NCBI GenBank assembly: GCA_937980205.1
Contig: CALJKW010000013.1
Span: 124,001 to 188,000 of the forward strand
Direction: 5' to 3'
Length of the DNA: 64,000 nucleotides
Origin: an uncultured Myxococcales bacterium
Lineage (GTDB): Bacteria > Myxococcota > Myxococcia > Myxococcales > Myxococcaceae
Numbering within the stretch: the stretch's first letter is position 1; every line of letters starts with the position of its first letter. Below the pieces are notes generated by a model. It saw nothing but the letters and a program-made list of their open reading frames with translations, did not search any database and was not told the DNA's origin. Shown one piece after another: positions 8,301 to 19,548 of the stretch. A program made the position numbers and the translations under genes.

Positions 8301-11300
8301 GAAGCCGTAGCTCGAGACGACGGCCTGGCGCGGCGAGAGGTTGAAGTCGTTCGCGAGACAGGCCCCCGCGCCGGGGTGCTCGGCGAGGAACGCGTCGACC
8401 GCGTCGTTCGAGCCGTTCACCGTGACGGTCACCGAGTCGGTCGGGGTGAAGCCCGCCACCGGAGCCGCGCCCGACCGCACGTCGATGCTCATCGCCGAGA
8501 CGTCCGGCGGCTGCGTATCGACGCGGATGCTGGCGGTCGTCAGCGCCGTCGTGGTGTTCCACACGTCGTCGCGGAAGTACGCCGAGATGGTGTGCGGCCC
8601 CTCGGTCGCCGGCAGCGTGAGCATCGTGCTGCCGGTGAAGCCGACGAACGACGACGGCGTCCCCTCGGCCACCGCCCACTCGTCCGCGCCGGTCGCGGTG
8701 CCCGCGATGTCGAGCGTCATGTTGCCGCCCACCACCTCGTCGCGGTTCACGTAGAGGTTGCCGTTGTTGATGACGAGCGCGGTGTTCGACGGCGCCGTCT
8801 GGTCGAGCACGATGTCGTCCGTCGTCGCCGTGCCCACGTTGCCGGCAGCGTCGCGCACGCAGCCGCGCACGGTGTGCGTGCCGTCGCCGCCCGCGAGCGT
8901 GAAGTTCACCGTCGTCGAGAACGGCAGCCAGGGGAACGACGCCGACGTCGTGCAGCTCACCGGAGCCTCGGAGAGGAAGATGAGCGACGGCGTCTCGGAG
9001 CAGCTCGCCACCGTCACGCGCACCCCCGTGAGCGCCGTGCGGTTCGCCGGGCCCGCCGAGCCGTCGGTGCGCGAGCCGTTGATGGTGAGCGCGCAGCCCG
9101 TCGGCGTGAGGGTGTCGAGCGCGATCGTCGCGGGAGCGCTCAGCACCGTATTGCCGGCGGCGTCCCGGAAGCAGCCGCGCACCGTGCGCGGGCTCGTCGA
9201 GCCGGTGAGCGTCCACGGCAGCGAGCTCGACGACATCGACGTGTAGCCGCTCGCCGGGCAGCTCGTGAGCGTCTCGTTGCCGAGCAGGTACTCGGTCGCG
9301 CCGCTCACCGTCGCGAGCACCGTGACGCTCGCCGTCGACGTGTCGGTCGACGAGAGGGTGCCGTCGGCCAGCGTGCCCTGCACCGTGAACGAGCTCAGCG
9401 CCGGCGCGTCGGTGTCGATGGCGATGGTGTCCGAGACGGCCATGGTGATGGCGTTCTGCAGGTCGTCGCGGAAGATGGCGTTCACGGTGCGCGTGCCCTG
9501 CGGCGTCGCCGAGATGGGCAGGCTGAAGGGCGTCACCGCCGAGAAGGCGACGAAGCTCGACGGCGTGCCTTCGGCCACCGCCCACTCGGCCGCTCCCGTC
9601 GCTACGCCGGTCACCGACAGCGTCGTGTTGCCGCCGGTCACCTGGCTCGCGTTCACCCACGCGGCGCCCGCGTTGAGGGTGATGGACGCCGCGCTCGGCG
9701 GGGTCGTGTCGAGCACGATCGCGTCGGGCATCACGCTCGTCACGTTGCCCGCCGCGTCGCGCACGCAGCCGCGCACCGTGTGCGAGCCGTCTCCGCCGGA
9801 GAGCAGGAACGAGGGGATGGTGCTCGCGTAGGAGAGCCACGGCAGCGAGACCGTCGCCGAGCACACCGGCGTCGCCTCGGTCAGGTAGATCTGCACCGGC
9901 GTCTCGGTGCAGCCCGCCACCGAGACCGAGACGTCGAAGCTCGCCGTGCGGTCGGCCGGAGCCGCCGTGCCGTCGCGCTTCGTGCCGTTCACCGTCAGCG
10001 CGCAGCCCGTCGGCGCCGTGCCGTCGAGCACGATGGTGTCCGTCACCGGGCCGGCGGTGTTGCCCGCGGCGTCGCGGAAGCACGCCCGCATCTGCCGGGG
10101 AGTCGCCGCTCCGCTCAGGGTCTGCGCCACCAGCGTCGTCCCGCCGAGCGCGCTGTAGCCGCTCGTGGGGCAGGAGGTCAGCGCCTCGTTGCCGAGCACG
10201 TATTCGGTCGCGCCCTCGACGGTGACCTGCACGTTCACCGTCGTCGTCGCGGTGAGGGTGGTGTCGCTCGTGCCGTCGGCGAGCTGCCCGACGAGCAAGA
10301 TGGAGGGCAGGCCGGCGCCGCCCGTGCCGGTCGGAGGCGTGACGTCGAACTCGATCGAGTCCTGCGCCACCGTCGTCACGTTGCCGACGTCGTCGCGGAA
10401 GATGGCGTAGAGCGTGCGGACGCCGGTGCCGGCGAACGTGAAGTTCGTCGCCATGCCGCTGAAGGCGGTGAAGGTCGTCGGCGGGTTCGTCTCGGAGAGC
10501 GCCCACTCGGTGGCTCCGGCGGCGGTGCCGGTGACGCTCGCGACGTTGCCGCCGCGCATCGCCACCTGGGCGGCGTTCACGTACGGCGCGCCCAGGTCGA
10601 GCACGATGCTCGGCGAGACCGTCGGCGGCAGCGTGTCGAGCGTGATGGGCGCCGAGGCGATCGGCTGCGTGTTCCTCGCCGCGTCGCGCACGCACCCGCG
10701 CACCGTCGTCGGCCCGTCGGCGCCGGTCAGCGAGTACATGAAGCTCGCAGAGAACGGCACCCACGCGAGCGCCGCGCTCGCGCTGCACGTCACCATCGAC
10801 TCGGTGAGGAAGATCTCCGCCGGAGTCTCGACGCACGAGCCGATGGTCGCCGTGACGTCGCGCAGCGCCGTCTTGCCCGCCGGCGCCGCGGTGCCGTCGA
10901 CCTTCCGCCCGGCCAGCGAGAGCACGCAGCCCGTCGGCTGCGAGGCGTCGAGCGTGATGCTCGCGGTCATCGGCCCGAACGTGTTCCCTGCCGCGTCGCG
11001 CAGGCACGCGCGCACCTGCCGCGGAGTCGCCGCGCCCGTCAGCAGGTGCCCCGTGATGGTCGTGCCGGTCAGCGCCGAATAGCCGGCGGGCGCGCTCGGG
11101 CACGCCGTCAGCGTCTCGTTGCCGAGCAGGACCTGCGTCGCGCCGCTCTGCTGAATCTTCAGCGTCACCGTCGCCGAAGAGGTGACCGTGCTCGAGAGGG
11201 TGCCGTCGGCGAGCGTGCCCTCGATGGCGAGCGTGCCCGAAGGCGCCGTCTGGTCGAGCGTCACCGCCGCGGTCGCCGTCGAGTCGTTGCCCGCGGCGTC

Positions 11301-13670
11301 GCGGAACCGCGCGTAGACGACCTTCTGCCCGTCGCCGCTCGACAGCGTGTACATCGCCGGGCTCACCAGCGCGCCGGGCGTCGCGGTCGCGAAGGCCGGG
11401 TCTTCCGACAGCGTCAGCGCCTGCGTCGGAGACAGCGGGTTGCCGTTCGCGTCGTTCGCCGCGACGGTGAAGGTCGCCGACAGCGAGCTCGTCGGAGAGC
11501 CCGACGTCAGCGTGAACGTGCCCGCCGGCGGCGTCACGTCGTACGTGATGGTGCGGTCGAGCTGCGTGCCGACGTTGCCGGCCGCGTCGACGAAGAGGAC
11601 GTGCACGTGCCGCAGGCCCTCGGTCGGTTCGATGAACCACGCCATCGACGAGCGGAACGGCTGCAGCGTGGCGCCGCTCAGGTCCGCGGCGTTCTCGTTC
11701 GCGAGCTTCACCTGCACGTAGCCGCCGTTCGGCTCGGCCGCGGCGCCGAGCTGCAGCTCGACCAGCGGCGTCGCGGTGTAGCCGTCGAGCGTCGCCCTCG
11801 CGCCGCGCACGATGGTGAGGCTGCCGGTCGACGGCGGCACGGTGTCGACGACGACCGAATCGCTCACCAGCGCGCTCGCGTTGCCCGCGTTGTCGATGAA
11901 CTGCGCGTAGACGGTCTGCGGCCCGTCGCTGGTGGTGGGGCGATCGAACGTGACGTTCGGCAGGTACGTCTTGCGCGGCGCGCCGGCGAGCTGGCCCGTC
12001 GCGTCGAGCGTGCTCGTGGCCGACAGCTTCACGAAGCCGACGCCCGAGGCGTTGTCGACGCCCTGCGCGCGCGGGTCGAGGGCGCTGACGGTCGCGAGCA
12101 GCGTGACGTTCGAGCGCGTGAAGTCGGCGCCGTCGACGAGCTGCAGCGAGAGGTTCTCCGGGGGCACCGTGTCGAGCACGACGTTCGCCGAGAGGATGCC
12201 GCTGACGTTGCCGGTCGCGTCCTTGTACTGGAGGTAGACGGTCTTCGTTCCGTCCGAGGCGGAGAGCGAGAAGGGAATCGAGTTGGGCGTCGTCGTTCCG
12301 CCGTCGGGCAGGGCGCCGAACGGCTGGAACATGACGCTCGCGAGGGTGGGGTCGTCTTCCGAGGCGCGCCACTCGCTCGCGTTGCCCGCGCTCGAGAGCC
12401 GCAGCGTGACGGCGCGCGTGCGCGTGAAGTCGGGCGAGTTCGAGGGGTCGCCGTCGTCGATCGAGAAGTCGCCCTGGATGCGGACGAGCTCGAGGACCCC
12501 GGCGAGGGCGCTGCGGTTGTAGCTGACGTCGATCGCGCTGGAGAGCGCGGTGATGTAGTTGGTGCGCGAGGCCTTCACCGTCCAGGTGCCGACGGGGACG
12601 CCGCGGATGGTGAAGCTGCCGCGGCTGGGGTTCGTCGCCGAGGGCGCGACCGCGGCGCTGTACGGCGTGCCGCTGCCGCCGTCGGGCGTGCCGCCGTCGG
12701 CGATGACGAGGTCGAGGCTCGCGGTGACGTCGCGCAGCGGCGTGTTGTCCTTCATGACGACCTCGCCGTTGATGTCGCCGCGGTCGAGCAGCAGCTCGAC
12801 GTCGCCGACCATCTTCGTCTGCAGCGGCATGACGTCGTACGAGCGCGTGCCGAGCGGGTCGTGGAAGCCGGGGAACGAATACGTGAGCGTGCGGCGGCCG
12901 GCCGGCAGGCCCCCGAGGTCGAAGTTGCCGTTCTGGTCGGTCTGCGCGGTCGCGCCGGTGTCGGAGGTGACGGTGACTCCGGAGGCGGGGAAGGGCGCGG
13001 GAGAGAGGTCGCGCTCCTTGAGCACGCGGCCCTGGATGCGGGCCGGGCTCAGCGTGAGCACGAACGGCATCATCGTGAGGTCGACGGTGGCCTTGTCGCC
13101 GACGGTGATGCCGGTGCGCGGCGTCGGCGACGCGTAATACGGGTGGCTCACCGTGATGCGGTACGTGTTCGGCGGCAGGCGCTGCGTGAACTCGCCGCTG
13201 GCTCCGACGGTGGTGAGCGCGGCCTCTTCGTTCGTGGCGTCGACGAGGAAGCGGACCTCGGTGCCGGTGACGTCGCCGACCTGTGTGGTGACCTTGCCTT
13301 TGATCTGGCCGTCGTTCTGGCCGGGCTGCTGCGTCGAGTTGAGGCGAAGGGTCCCCAGGTTCTTCACGTAGCCGGGCAGCAGCGTGAAGTTGCGCACGAC
13401 GGCCTGGTAGCCGGTGAGCGAGAGGTCGAGCTGGTACTCGCCGGGCACGAGCGCGGTAAACGAGAGCTTGCCGGCAGCGTCGGTCGTCGCGGTCTGCGTC
13501 GCGCCGTCCGAGTCGGCGGTGAGCGTGACGCTGACTCCCGCGAGCGGCGTGGTGCCGTCCTGCTGCGTGACGGTGGCCTCGAGGCCCGACCGCACCGGCT
13601 GTTGAGGGAGGTCGAGATTGAAACACGCGGCGAGGCTCAGGCCGAAGAAGGCCAGGGTCTTCAGTCGCAT
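5385..13670 (-). CDS. Giant Ig-like repeat surface lipoprotein
   Basis: 2761 residues from the ATG at 13670, which is preceded by GGAG and gives the signal peptide MRLKTLAFFGLSLAACFN with lipobox LAAC. The open frame extends 46 codons further but those codons look non-coding. Domains in order: about four carboxypeptidase-regulatory-like modules (residues 25-390; for example LAGVSVTLTADSDGAT and GQIKGKVTTQ); a long array of Ig-like repeats to about 1925, marked by repeated VRGCVRDAAGNV, VLDTTPPS and LGNETLTSCP; one fibronectin type III-like domain at about 1930-2035; and a 700-residue C-terminal part with LVIVD-type propeller motifs (LRIFDLG, LKIIDIG, RVLDLE). It is probably a cell-surface adhesion or structural protein. 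Binding partner unknown. Confidence 0.88.
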   Translation of the reverse strand: MRLKTLAFFGLSLAACFNLDLPQQPVRSGLEATVTQQDGTTPLAGVSVTLTADSDGATQTATTDAAGKLSFTALVPGEYQLDLSLTGYQAVVRNFTLLPGYVKNLGTLRLNSTQQPGQNDGQIKGKVTTQVGDVTGTEVRFLVDATNEEAALTTVGASGEFTQRLPPNTYRITVSHPYYASPTPRTGITVGDKATVDLTMMPFVLTLSPARIQGRVLKERDLSPAPFPASGVTVTSDTGATAQTDQNGNFDLGGLPAGRRTLTYSFPGFHDPLGTRSYDVMPLQTKMVGDVELLLDRGDINGEVVMKDNTPLRDVTASLDLVIADGGTPDGGSGTPYSAAVAPSATNPSRGSFTIRGVPVGTWTVKASRTNYITALSSAIDVSYNRSALAGVLELVRIQGDFSIDDGDPSNSPDFTRTRAVTLRLSSAGNASEWRASEDDPTLASVMFQPFGALPDGGTTTPNSIPFSLSASDGTKTVYLQYKDATGNVSGILSANVVLDTVPPENLSLQLVDGADFTRSNVTLLATVSALDPRAQGVDNASGVGFVKLSATSTLDATGQLAGAPRKTYLPNVTFDRPTTSDGPQTVYAQFIDNAGNASALVSDSVVVDTVPPSTGSLTIVRGARATLDGYTATPLVELQLGAAAEPNGGYVQVKLANENAADLSGATLQPFRSSMAWFIEPTEGLRHVHVLFVDAAGNVGTQLDRTITYDVTPPAGTFTLTSGSPTSSLSATFTVAANDANGNPLSPTQALTLSEDPAFATATPGALVSPAMYTLSSGDGQKVVYARFRDAAGNDSTATAAVTLDQTAPSGTLAIEGTLADGTLSSTVTSSATVTLKIQQSGATQVLLGNETLTACPSAPAGYSALTGTTITGHLLTGAATPRQVRACLRDAAGNTFGPMTASITLDASQPTGCVLSLAGRKVDGTAAPAGKTALRDVTATIGSCVETPAEIFLTESMVTCSASAALAWVPFSASFMYSLTGADGPTTVRGCVRDAARNTQPIASAPITLDTLPPTVSPSIVLDLGAPYVNAAQVAMRGGNVASVTGTAAGATEWALSETNPPTTFTAFSGMATNFTFAGTGVRTLYAIFRDDVGNVTTVAQDSIEFDVTPPTGTGGAGLPSILLVGQLADGTSDTTLTATTTVNVQVTVEGATEYVLGNEALTSCPTSGYSALGGTTLVAQTLSGAATPRQMRACFRDAAGNTAGPVTDTIVLDGTAPTGCALTVNGTKRDGTAAPADRTASFDVSVSVAGCTETPVQIYLTEATPVCSATVSLPWLSYASTIPSFLLSGGDGSHTVRGCVRDAAGNVTSVMPDAIVLDTTPPSAASITLNAGAAWVNASQVTGGNTTLSVTGVATGAAEWAVAEGTPSSFVAFSAVTPFSLPISATPQGTRTVNAIFRDDLQNAITMAVSDTIAIDTDAPALSSFTVQGTLADGTLSSTDTSTASVTVLATVSGATEYLLGNETLTSCPASGYTSMSSSSLPWTLTGSTSPRTVRGCFRDAAGNTVLSAPATIALDTLTPTGCALTINGSRTDGSAGPANRTALTGVRVTVASCSETPSLIFLSEAPVSCTTSASFPWLPFSTTVNFTLAGGDGTHTVRGCVRDAAGNVGTATTDDIVLDQTAPSNTALVINNGNLYVNRDEVVGGNMTLDIAGTATGADEWAVAEGTPSSFVGFTGSTMLTLPATEGPHTISAYFRDDVWNTTTALTTASIRVDTQPPDVSAMSIDVRSGAAPVAGFTPTDSVTVTVNGSNDAVDAFLAEHPGAGACLANDFNLSPRQAVVSSYGFQLSGGEGSKRVCLRYKDAAGNTSNILEDDIILDTTPPTTPVVNLSDRYTTDPNMTSFVIDVAPSSDTYFYTYEKLGGLDSTGRPITSWTPTTHLPGQPSRFEFFEENDGGETGVRNEFRLRARDDAGNLSGEARLIVHADTNPPDPITWRPEWIDNGDERATVYFQQSSSADIDHYDVYYGAAPTFSDTESAGFANEGVSPVRIPPRANTTLSGLPNGATTYVRIRPVDRAGNVGQWLPDAGQQPLRLQPGEVSSNELAVLGLPGLPRVHRMVRHGNFLYALVTSAGCSLTNPSDVGLHAIDLREMQSPVQRGVARPNWNKPFVAASVGFTDAVTCLSGVQAGDLLIDGKWLYMLTPRTLRIFDLGQPNVLPTPWSVINLQALDFGANFRATSLGLIGDKLVISGRRGVGSGNFTAVLNVGELYNGNGVQPQAANFVSAPLLWNSTAVAMTSAVTRDRLVMIVNDGASSGQHFVNLTSSLQAAMPGLPALQGSSSGGPNATSRWPVSGNLGFFSTSSFGLSGFNMSTIWSGGTVMTATVTSAYTGSAQLDVSGHQIFLPDEGAGLKVLDAAETTFTRDVGRYSIGNPQNVVTFANYAAVSALDANGGRIHFLELASPRGLRTFTTEPGAGYHPAVFGTFLYTGALYVFDLQDGLAPKRTYSPTNPACVSGATYVDDVEILTQGNGFRVNNIETLTDHQPMDMPTGYNVALPGSRVTDVELFGHWLIVAEVRAGGVYVEVFPAGKAKNRSGVQIAAGDSVGSVLVTTATGPNLMANIAVLAGRVAVGLETNDGTTPPSAGTGNNLYFVELNTLLDDSVGSAPIVHGPVVIDEVLDVAMQGTHAYVATVNGLKIIDIGRVMDSTASMLTLPPSIAPMLTGNAFDGVFVTGATLLITPADRLPAAQAFGEGIYSVDVSEPMSPEVMGYFPVNGDFTSCTPGGEMVPRRMHARITVAGTRAYFTSGGLLRVLDLE

Positions 13671-13846
13671 CGTTTGGGGGTCTCCAGGAGGCGCGAGGCG
13701 GCGACGAGCGTACCAAACCGAGCGTGTGTGCCGGTCTGCGCGGGGCAGGACTGACCGGACGCCACCTCGCCGCAGTCGGTGAAGCAGCGACCTGTGGCGC
13801 CATGCCACGGCTGCCCCAGCGACGGAGCCGTTACCTGATCGGTGTC

Positions 13847-14815
13847 ATGGCAACACGAAACACGCTTCCGAAAGAGATGAAGGCGGCCGTCGTCGACGAG
13901 TTCGGCCCGCCCGACGTCGTGCATACGACCCAGGTCCCGGTCCCGAGGTTGGGGCGCGGCGAGGTCCTCATCCGCGTCGAGGCCGCGGCCGTCGGCGAGT
14001 GGGACCCCTCGCTCGTCGACGGCTCGTTCCAGGACAGGAAGCGGAAGCTGCCGACCGTCTTCGGCTCCGACGGCGCCGGCATCGTCGAGGCCGTCGGCTC
14101 GGGCGTCTCCCGCTTCAAGCCCGGCGATCACGTCTGGGGCTGGGGCTGGGCCAACAAGAAGGGCGGCTTCTTCGCCGAGTACATCGTCGTGAAGGAGCGC
14201 AACGTCGCCCCGATCCCCCGCGGGCTCTCGCTCGAGCAGGCGGGCGCGCTTCCCATCTCGGGCATCACCGCGCTGCAGGGCCTCGACGCGCTCGAGCTCG
14301 TGCCGGGGCAGAAGCTCATCATCACCGGCGCGAGCGGAGGCGTCGGCCACGTCGCGCTGCAGCTCGCGAAGATCATGGGCCTCTCGGTGTTCGCCGTCGC
14401 CTCGGGCCAGGACGGCGTCGAGCTCGTGCAGCGACTCGGAGCAGACGCGGCCGTCGAGGGCCACCGCGGCCGCGTCGACGAGGACGCGCGGCGCTTCGCT
14501 CCCGACGGCTTCGACGGCGCGCTCGTCTTCGCCGGCGCCGACGGCTGGCAGCTCTTGCTCGCGCAGGTGAAGCGCGCCGGCCGCATCGCGTGGCCCAACG
14601 GCGTCGAGCCGGAGCCGGTCGTCCCGCAAGGCGTCCTCGCGAAGAGCTACGACGGCAAGGCGAACCCCGAAGACTTCGAGCGGCTCAACCGCACCATCGA
14701 AGGGCGGCCGTTCCGCGTCGAGGTGAGCAAGAGCTACCCCCTCGAGCAGACGGCGCAGGCGCTGCACGACGTGATGCAGCACCACATCGGCAAGCTCGAG
14801 GTGCGGCCGCGCTGA
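13847..14815 (+). CDS. Zinc-independent MDR oxidoreductase, quinone oxidoreductase-like
   Basis: 322 residues from the ATG at 13847 (MATRNTLPKEMKAAVVDEFG). The N-terminal half is a GroES-like fold (VLIRVEAAAVGEWDPS, FGSDGAGIVEAVG). The NADP-binding Rossmann motif is TGASGGVGHVALQLAK near residue 165. The length suits the zeta-crystallin / quinone oxidoreductase branch of the medium-chain dehydrogenases, and no structural-zinc Cys cluster is seen. It probably reduces quinones or enones with NADPH in the cytosol. The longer open frame upstream of 13847 lies across the promoter of the divergent giant gene and is not used. Confidence 0.85.
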   Translation: MATRNTLPKEMKAAVVDEFGPPDVVHTTQVPVPRLGRGEVLIRVEAAAVGEWDPSLVDGSFQDRKRKLPTVFGSDGAGIVEAVGSGVSRFKPGDHVWGWGWANKKGGFFAEYIVVKERNVAPIPRGLSLEQAGALPISGITALQGLDALELVPGQKLIITGASGGVGHVALQLAKIMGLSVFAVASGQDGVELVQRLGADAAVEGHRGRVDEDARRFAPDGFDGALVFAGADGWQLLLAQVKRAGRIAWPNGVEPEPVVPQGVLAKSYDGKANPEDFERLNRTIEGRPFRVEVSKSYPLEQTAQALHDVMQHHIGKLEVRPR

Positions 14816-14833
14816 GCCGCCGCGTCCCCGGCG

Positions 14834-16335
<1,502 letters not shown>

Positions 16336-16339
<4 letters not shown>

Positions 16340-17247
16340 TGCGGCGTGACACCTGCGGGCGCAGCCGAGTGCAAACGTTTCGGCGGCCGCTCGAGCAGGT
16401 CCATCGCGCCGACCTTCTCGCACCACTTCGCCCACTGGGGGCTGGGGCCCTTGTAGCGGAGCTCGTCGAGTGACTGCGGCACGGGCGCGTCGGTGCGCAG
16501 CGTCGCGAGCTTCTTGTAGAGCAGGGCGGCGTCGCGGTTCTTGTCGAGCGCGTCGGCGAGGCGGTCGGCGCCGCGCGGCTTCACCTTCCAGTCGTGGGGG
16601 AAGCGCGGAATCGCCTCGAGGTGCTTGTACTCGGCGAGCACGACGGCGGCGGACTTCTCGCCCCAGCCGTCGATGCCGGGGATGCCGTCGGCGGTGTCTC
16701 CGATGAGCGCGAGGTAGTCGGGGATGCTCTCGGGCTCGATGCCGCGGTCGGCCTTGCAGGTGTCCTTGGTGATCAGCTTCTGCCGCATGCGGTCGTACTG
16801 CACGACCTTGGGCCACGACAGGCACTGGTTCATGTCCTTGTCGGGCGTCATCAGGCGGATCTGCTCGACGGCCGGGTCGGTGGAGAACTTCCACGCGGCG
16901 CTGGCGAGGGCGTCGTCGGCCTCGAACTCCTTCATCGACCAGACGGTGAGGCCGAGCGCGGCGCAGGCCTCTTCGACGGTGTCGAACTGGGCGCGCAGCG
17001 CGGGGTCGATGCCCGCGTCGGTCTTGTAGCCGTCGAAGAGGTCGTTGCGGAACGAGACGATCGGGTTGTCGAACGCGACGCCGACGTGGGTCACCTTCTC
17101 GTGCGGATCCCACATCATGTTGATGAGCGACGTGACGACGCCGACCGTCGCCTTCGCGTCCCAGCCGCCGGGCGCGGTGTGCGAGGGGCGCTTGCTGTAG
17201 TGCGCGCGGAAGAGCTCGTAGGTCCCGTCGACGAGGTGGAGCCACAT
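16336..17247 (-). CDS. 5'-3' exonuclease of the DNA polymerase I N-terminal type
   Basis: 303 residues from the ATG at 17247 (MWLHLVDGTYELFRAH). It is a stand-alone PIN/5' nuclease with metal-binding acidic motifs in order: VDGTYELFRAH, GVAFDNP, EADDALAS, TPDKDMNQ and IGDTADGIPGIDGWGEKSA. The last is the helix-hairpin-helix region that binds DNA. The fold matches the 5' nuclease of DNA polymerase I and flap endonucleases and should remove RNA primers or flaps. Frame extension upstream of 17247 crosses the mreB promoter region and is not used. The downstream lipoprotein gene overlaps it by four bases although the functions appear unrelated. Confidence 0.88.
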
Positions 17248-17437
17248 GGCTCTCGCCCGCGTAGCAAGCGCTGGAGTCGAGCGCGATGTTCTTCGCGCGG
17301 CTGCTCGCTCCGTGTGGTGAAAAGGGGGGGCGCAAAGATCTCGCGCGCGCGACGCAGGGCCGTTACCAATTCGCCGCTGCAATGCTCCGGTTCGGCGCGG
17401 CGCAGTGGAATGATCGCCTGACACGTTCGTGACAAAT

Positions 17438-17467
17438 CCACTGAACGATAAGTTTACCGTTCGGTGG
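17438..17467 (+). promoter_or_regulatory. Inverted repeat in the mreB upstream region
   Basis: Arms CCACTGAACG and CGTTCGGTGG, nine of ten bases complementary, surround an AT-rich centre (ATAAGTTTAC). It lies 53 bases before the mreB start in the 272-base gap between the divergent exonuclease gene and mreB. A weak promoter can be read across it (TTCGTG, 17 bases, TAAGTT). The inner TTTACC-GTTC-GGTGGC resembles the palindromes at 44061 and 57346. It may be an operator or the promoter itself. Confidence 0.4.
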
Positions 17468-17519
17468 CGCCGGGGTAGCTTTCGGCCGGCAAGTTGCAAC
17501 TCCCCTTCAAGGAATGACG

Positions 17520-18554
<1,035 letters not shown>

Positions 18555-18685
18555 AGCCCAGGCGCCTCGCGGCCGCTACGCGGCGCGCTCGTTCGGTCCG
18601 TGCTCACGGCCGGACCACGGCCACGCAGCGCGGTCCTCACGTCCGCCTCGTTTCACTTGGGAGCCTGTCCAGGGGTTGAACGCCC

Positions 18686-19510
18686 GTGGAGATCAAAGAC
18701 CAGCACGCAGCCCGCGTCGCCCTCGGCATCCTGGCCGTCGTCTTCTTCGTCGACGCCGGCCTCAGCAGCTTCAGCCTCGGCCTCACGCTGCTGCCGCTCA
18801 GCCTCGACTTCGAGTCGGTCTACCGGGCCGAGATGGTCCTCTGGGTCCTCGTCGCCGGCGCGATGACGTGGGCGGTCTGGGAGCTCGGGCGCGCCGTGCG
18901 CTCGGAGCTGTTGTGGGGCGCGCTCGGCTCTTCCGGCGTGATGGTGCTGCTGGAGATCTACTTCACGTGGGACATGTTCACGCGCGAGCCCGGCCAGACG
19001 CGCAGCCAGCTCCTCTCGCTGGCCACCGCGGCGATTCTCCTCGCGATGACGGTGAGCCTCTGCCTCGCCATCGGCAAGCTCGGCCGCACCACCGCGTTCG
19101 CTGCCGGCATCATCGTCGTCGCGGTCGTGCGGACGCTCAGCAGCGTCGCGCTGGCGCTGCGCCTCAGCGACCACCCGCCGCTGTGGGTCTTCAACCTCCG
19201 CTCCTTCATCAGCATCGCCATCGCCGCCGCGCTCGGAGCCCTCGCGCTCCACGCCCGCAAGGGCGTCAGCGGCGAGACGAACGTGCTCACGGGCCCCGTC
19301 GCGCAGCAGCCCATCGTCGAGGCCTCGGGCATGCGGCTCGTCATCGTCGGCGTCGCGCTGCTCGTGCTCGGCATCGGCGGCAGCGCCGTCAGCTTCAGCG
19401 CCGCCTCCTCGAGCAGCGGCGGAGGCCGTTACGTCGTCTTCACCGGCGCGATCGCCACCGGCCTCGTCCAGGTCGTGCGAGGCATCGCGCGTCTCGGCAA
19501 GGGCTCCTGA
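18686..19510 (+). CDS. Integral membrane protein of unknown function
   Basis: 274 residues from GTG at 18686, with AGGGG ten bases upstream. About seven hydrophobic segments are visible, including VALGILAVVFFVDAGLSSFSLGL, LWVLVAGAMTWAVWELG, ILLAMTVSLCLAI, FAAGIIVVAVV and LVIVGVALLVLGIGGSAVSF, with a short hydrophilic loop (HARKGVSGETNVLTG) after the fourth or fifth. No transporter or enzyme motif is recognised. It lies 131 bases downstream of mreB on the same strand; the gap holds short GC-rich hairpins (GCCGCTACGCGGC) but no clear terminator, so co-transcription is possible. Convergent with the DUF1501 gene. Confidence 0.65.
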   Translation: MEIKDQHAARVALGILAVVFFVDAGLSSFSLGLTLLPLSLDFESVYRAEMVLWVLVAGAMTWAVWELGRAVRSELLWGALGSSGVMVLLEIYFTWDMFTREPGQTRSQLLSLATAAILLAMTVSLCLAIGKLGRTTAFAAGIIVVAVVRTLSSVALALRLSDHPPLWVFNLRSFISIAIAAALGALALHARKGVSGETNVLTGPVAQQPIVEASGMRLVIVGVALLVLGIGGSAVSFSAASSSSGGGRYVVFTGAIATGLVQVVRGIARLGKGS

Positions 19511-19548
19511 GCGCCGGGGCTCGTCGCGCAGCCGGCTGAACGCAGGCT

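Noticed and set aside
5460..13754. A continuous plus-strand open frame of about 2760 codons opposite the giant lipoprotein gene
   Set aside because: It is rich in Arg, Val, His and Gly with no domain, and it mirrors a minus-strand gene that has a signal peptide and clear repeats. High GC keeps the opposite frame open.
18555..18685. Hairpins in the mreB downstream gap considered as a terminator
   Set aside because: Stems such as GCCGCTACGCGGC are present but no T-rich tract follows, so a rho-independent terminator is not supported.
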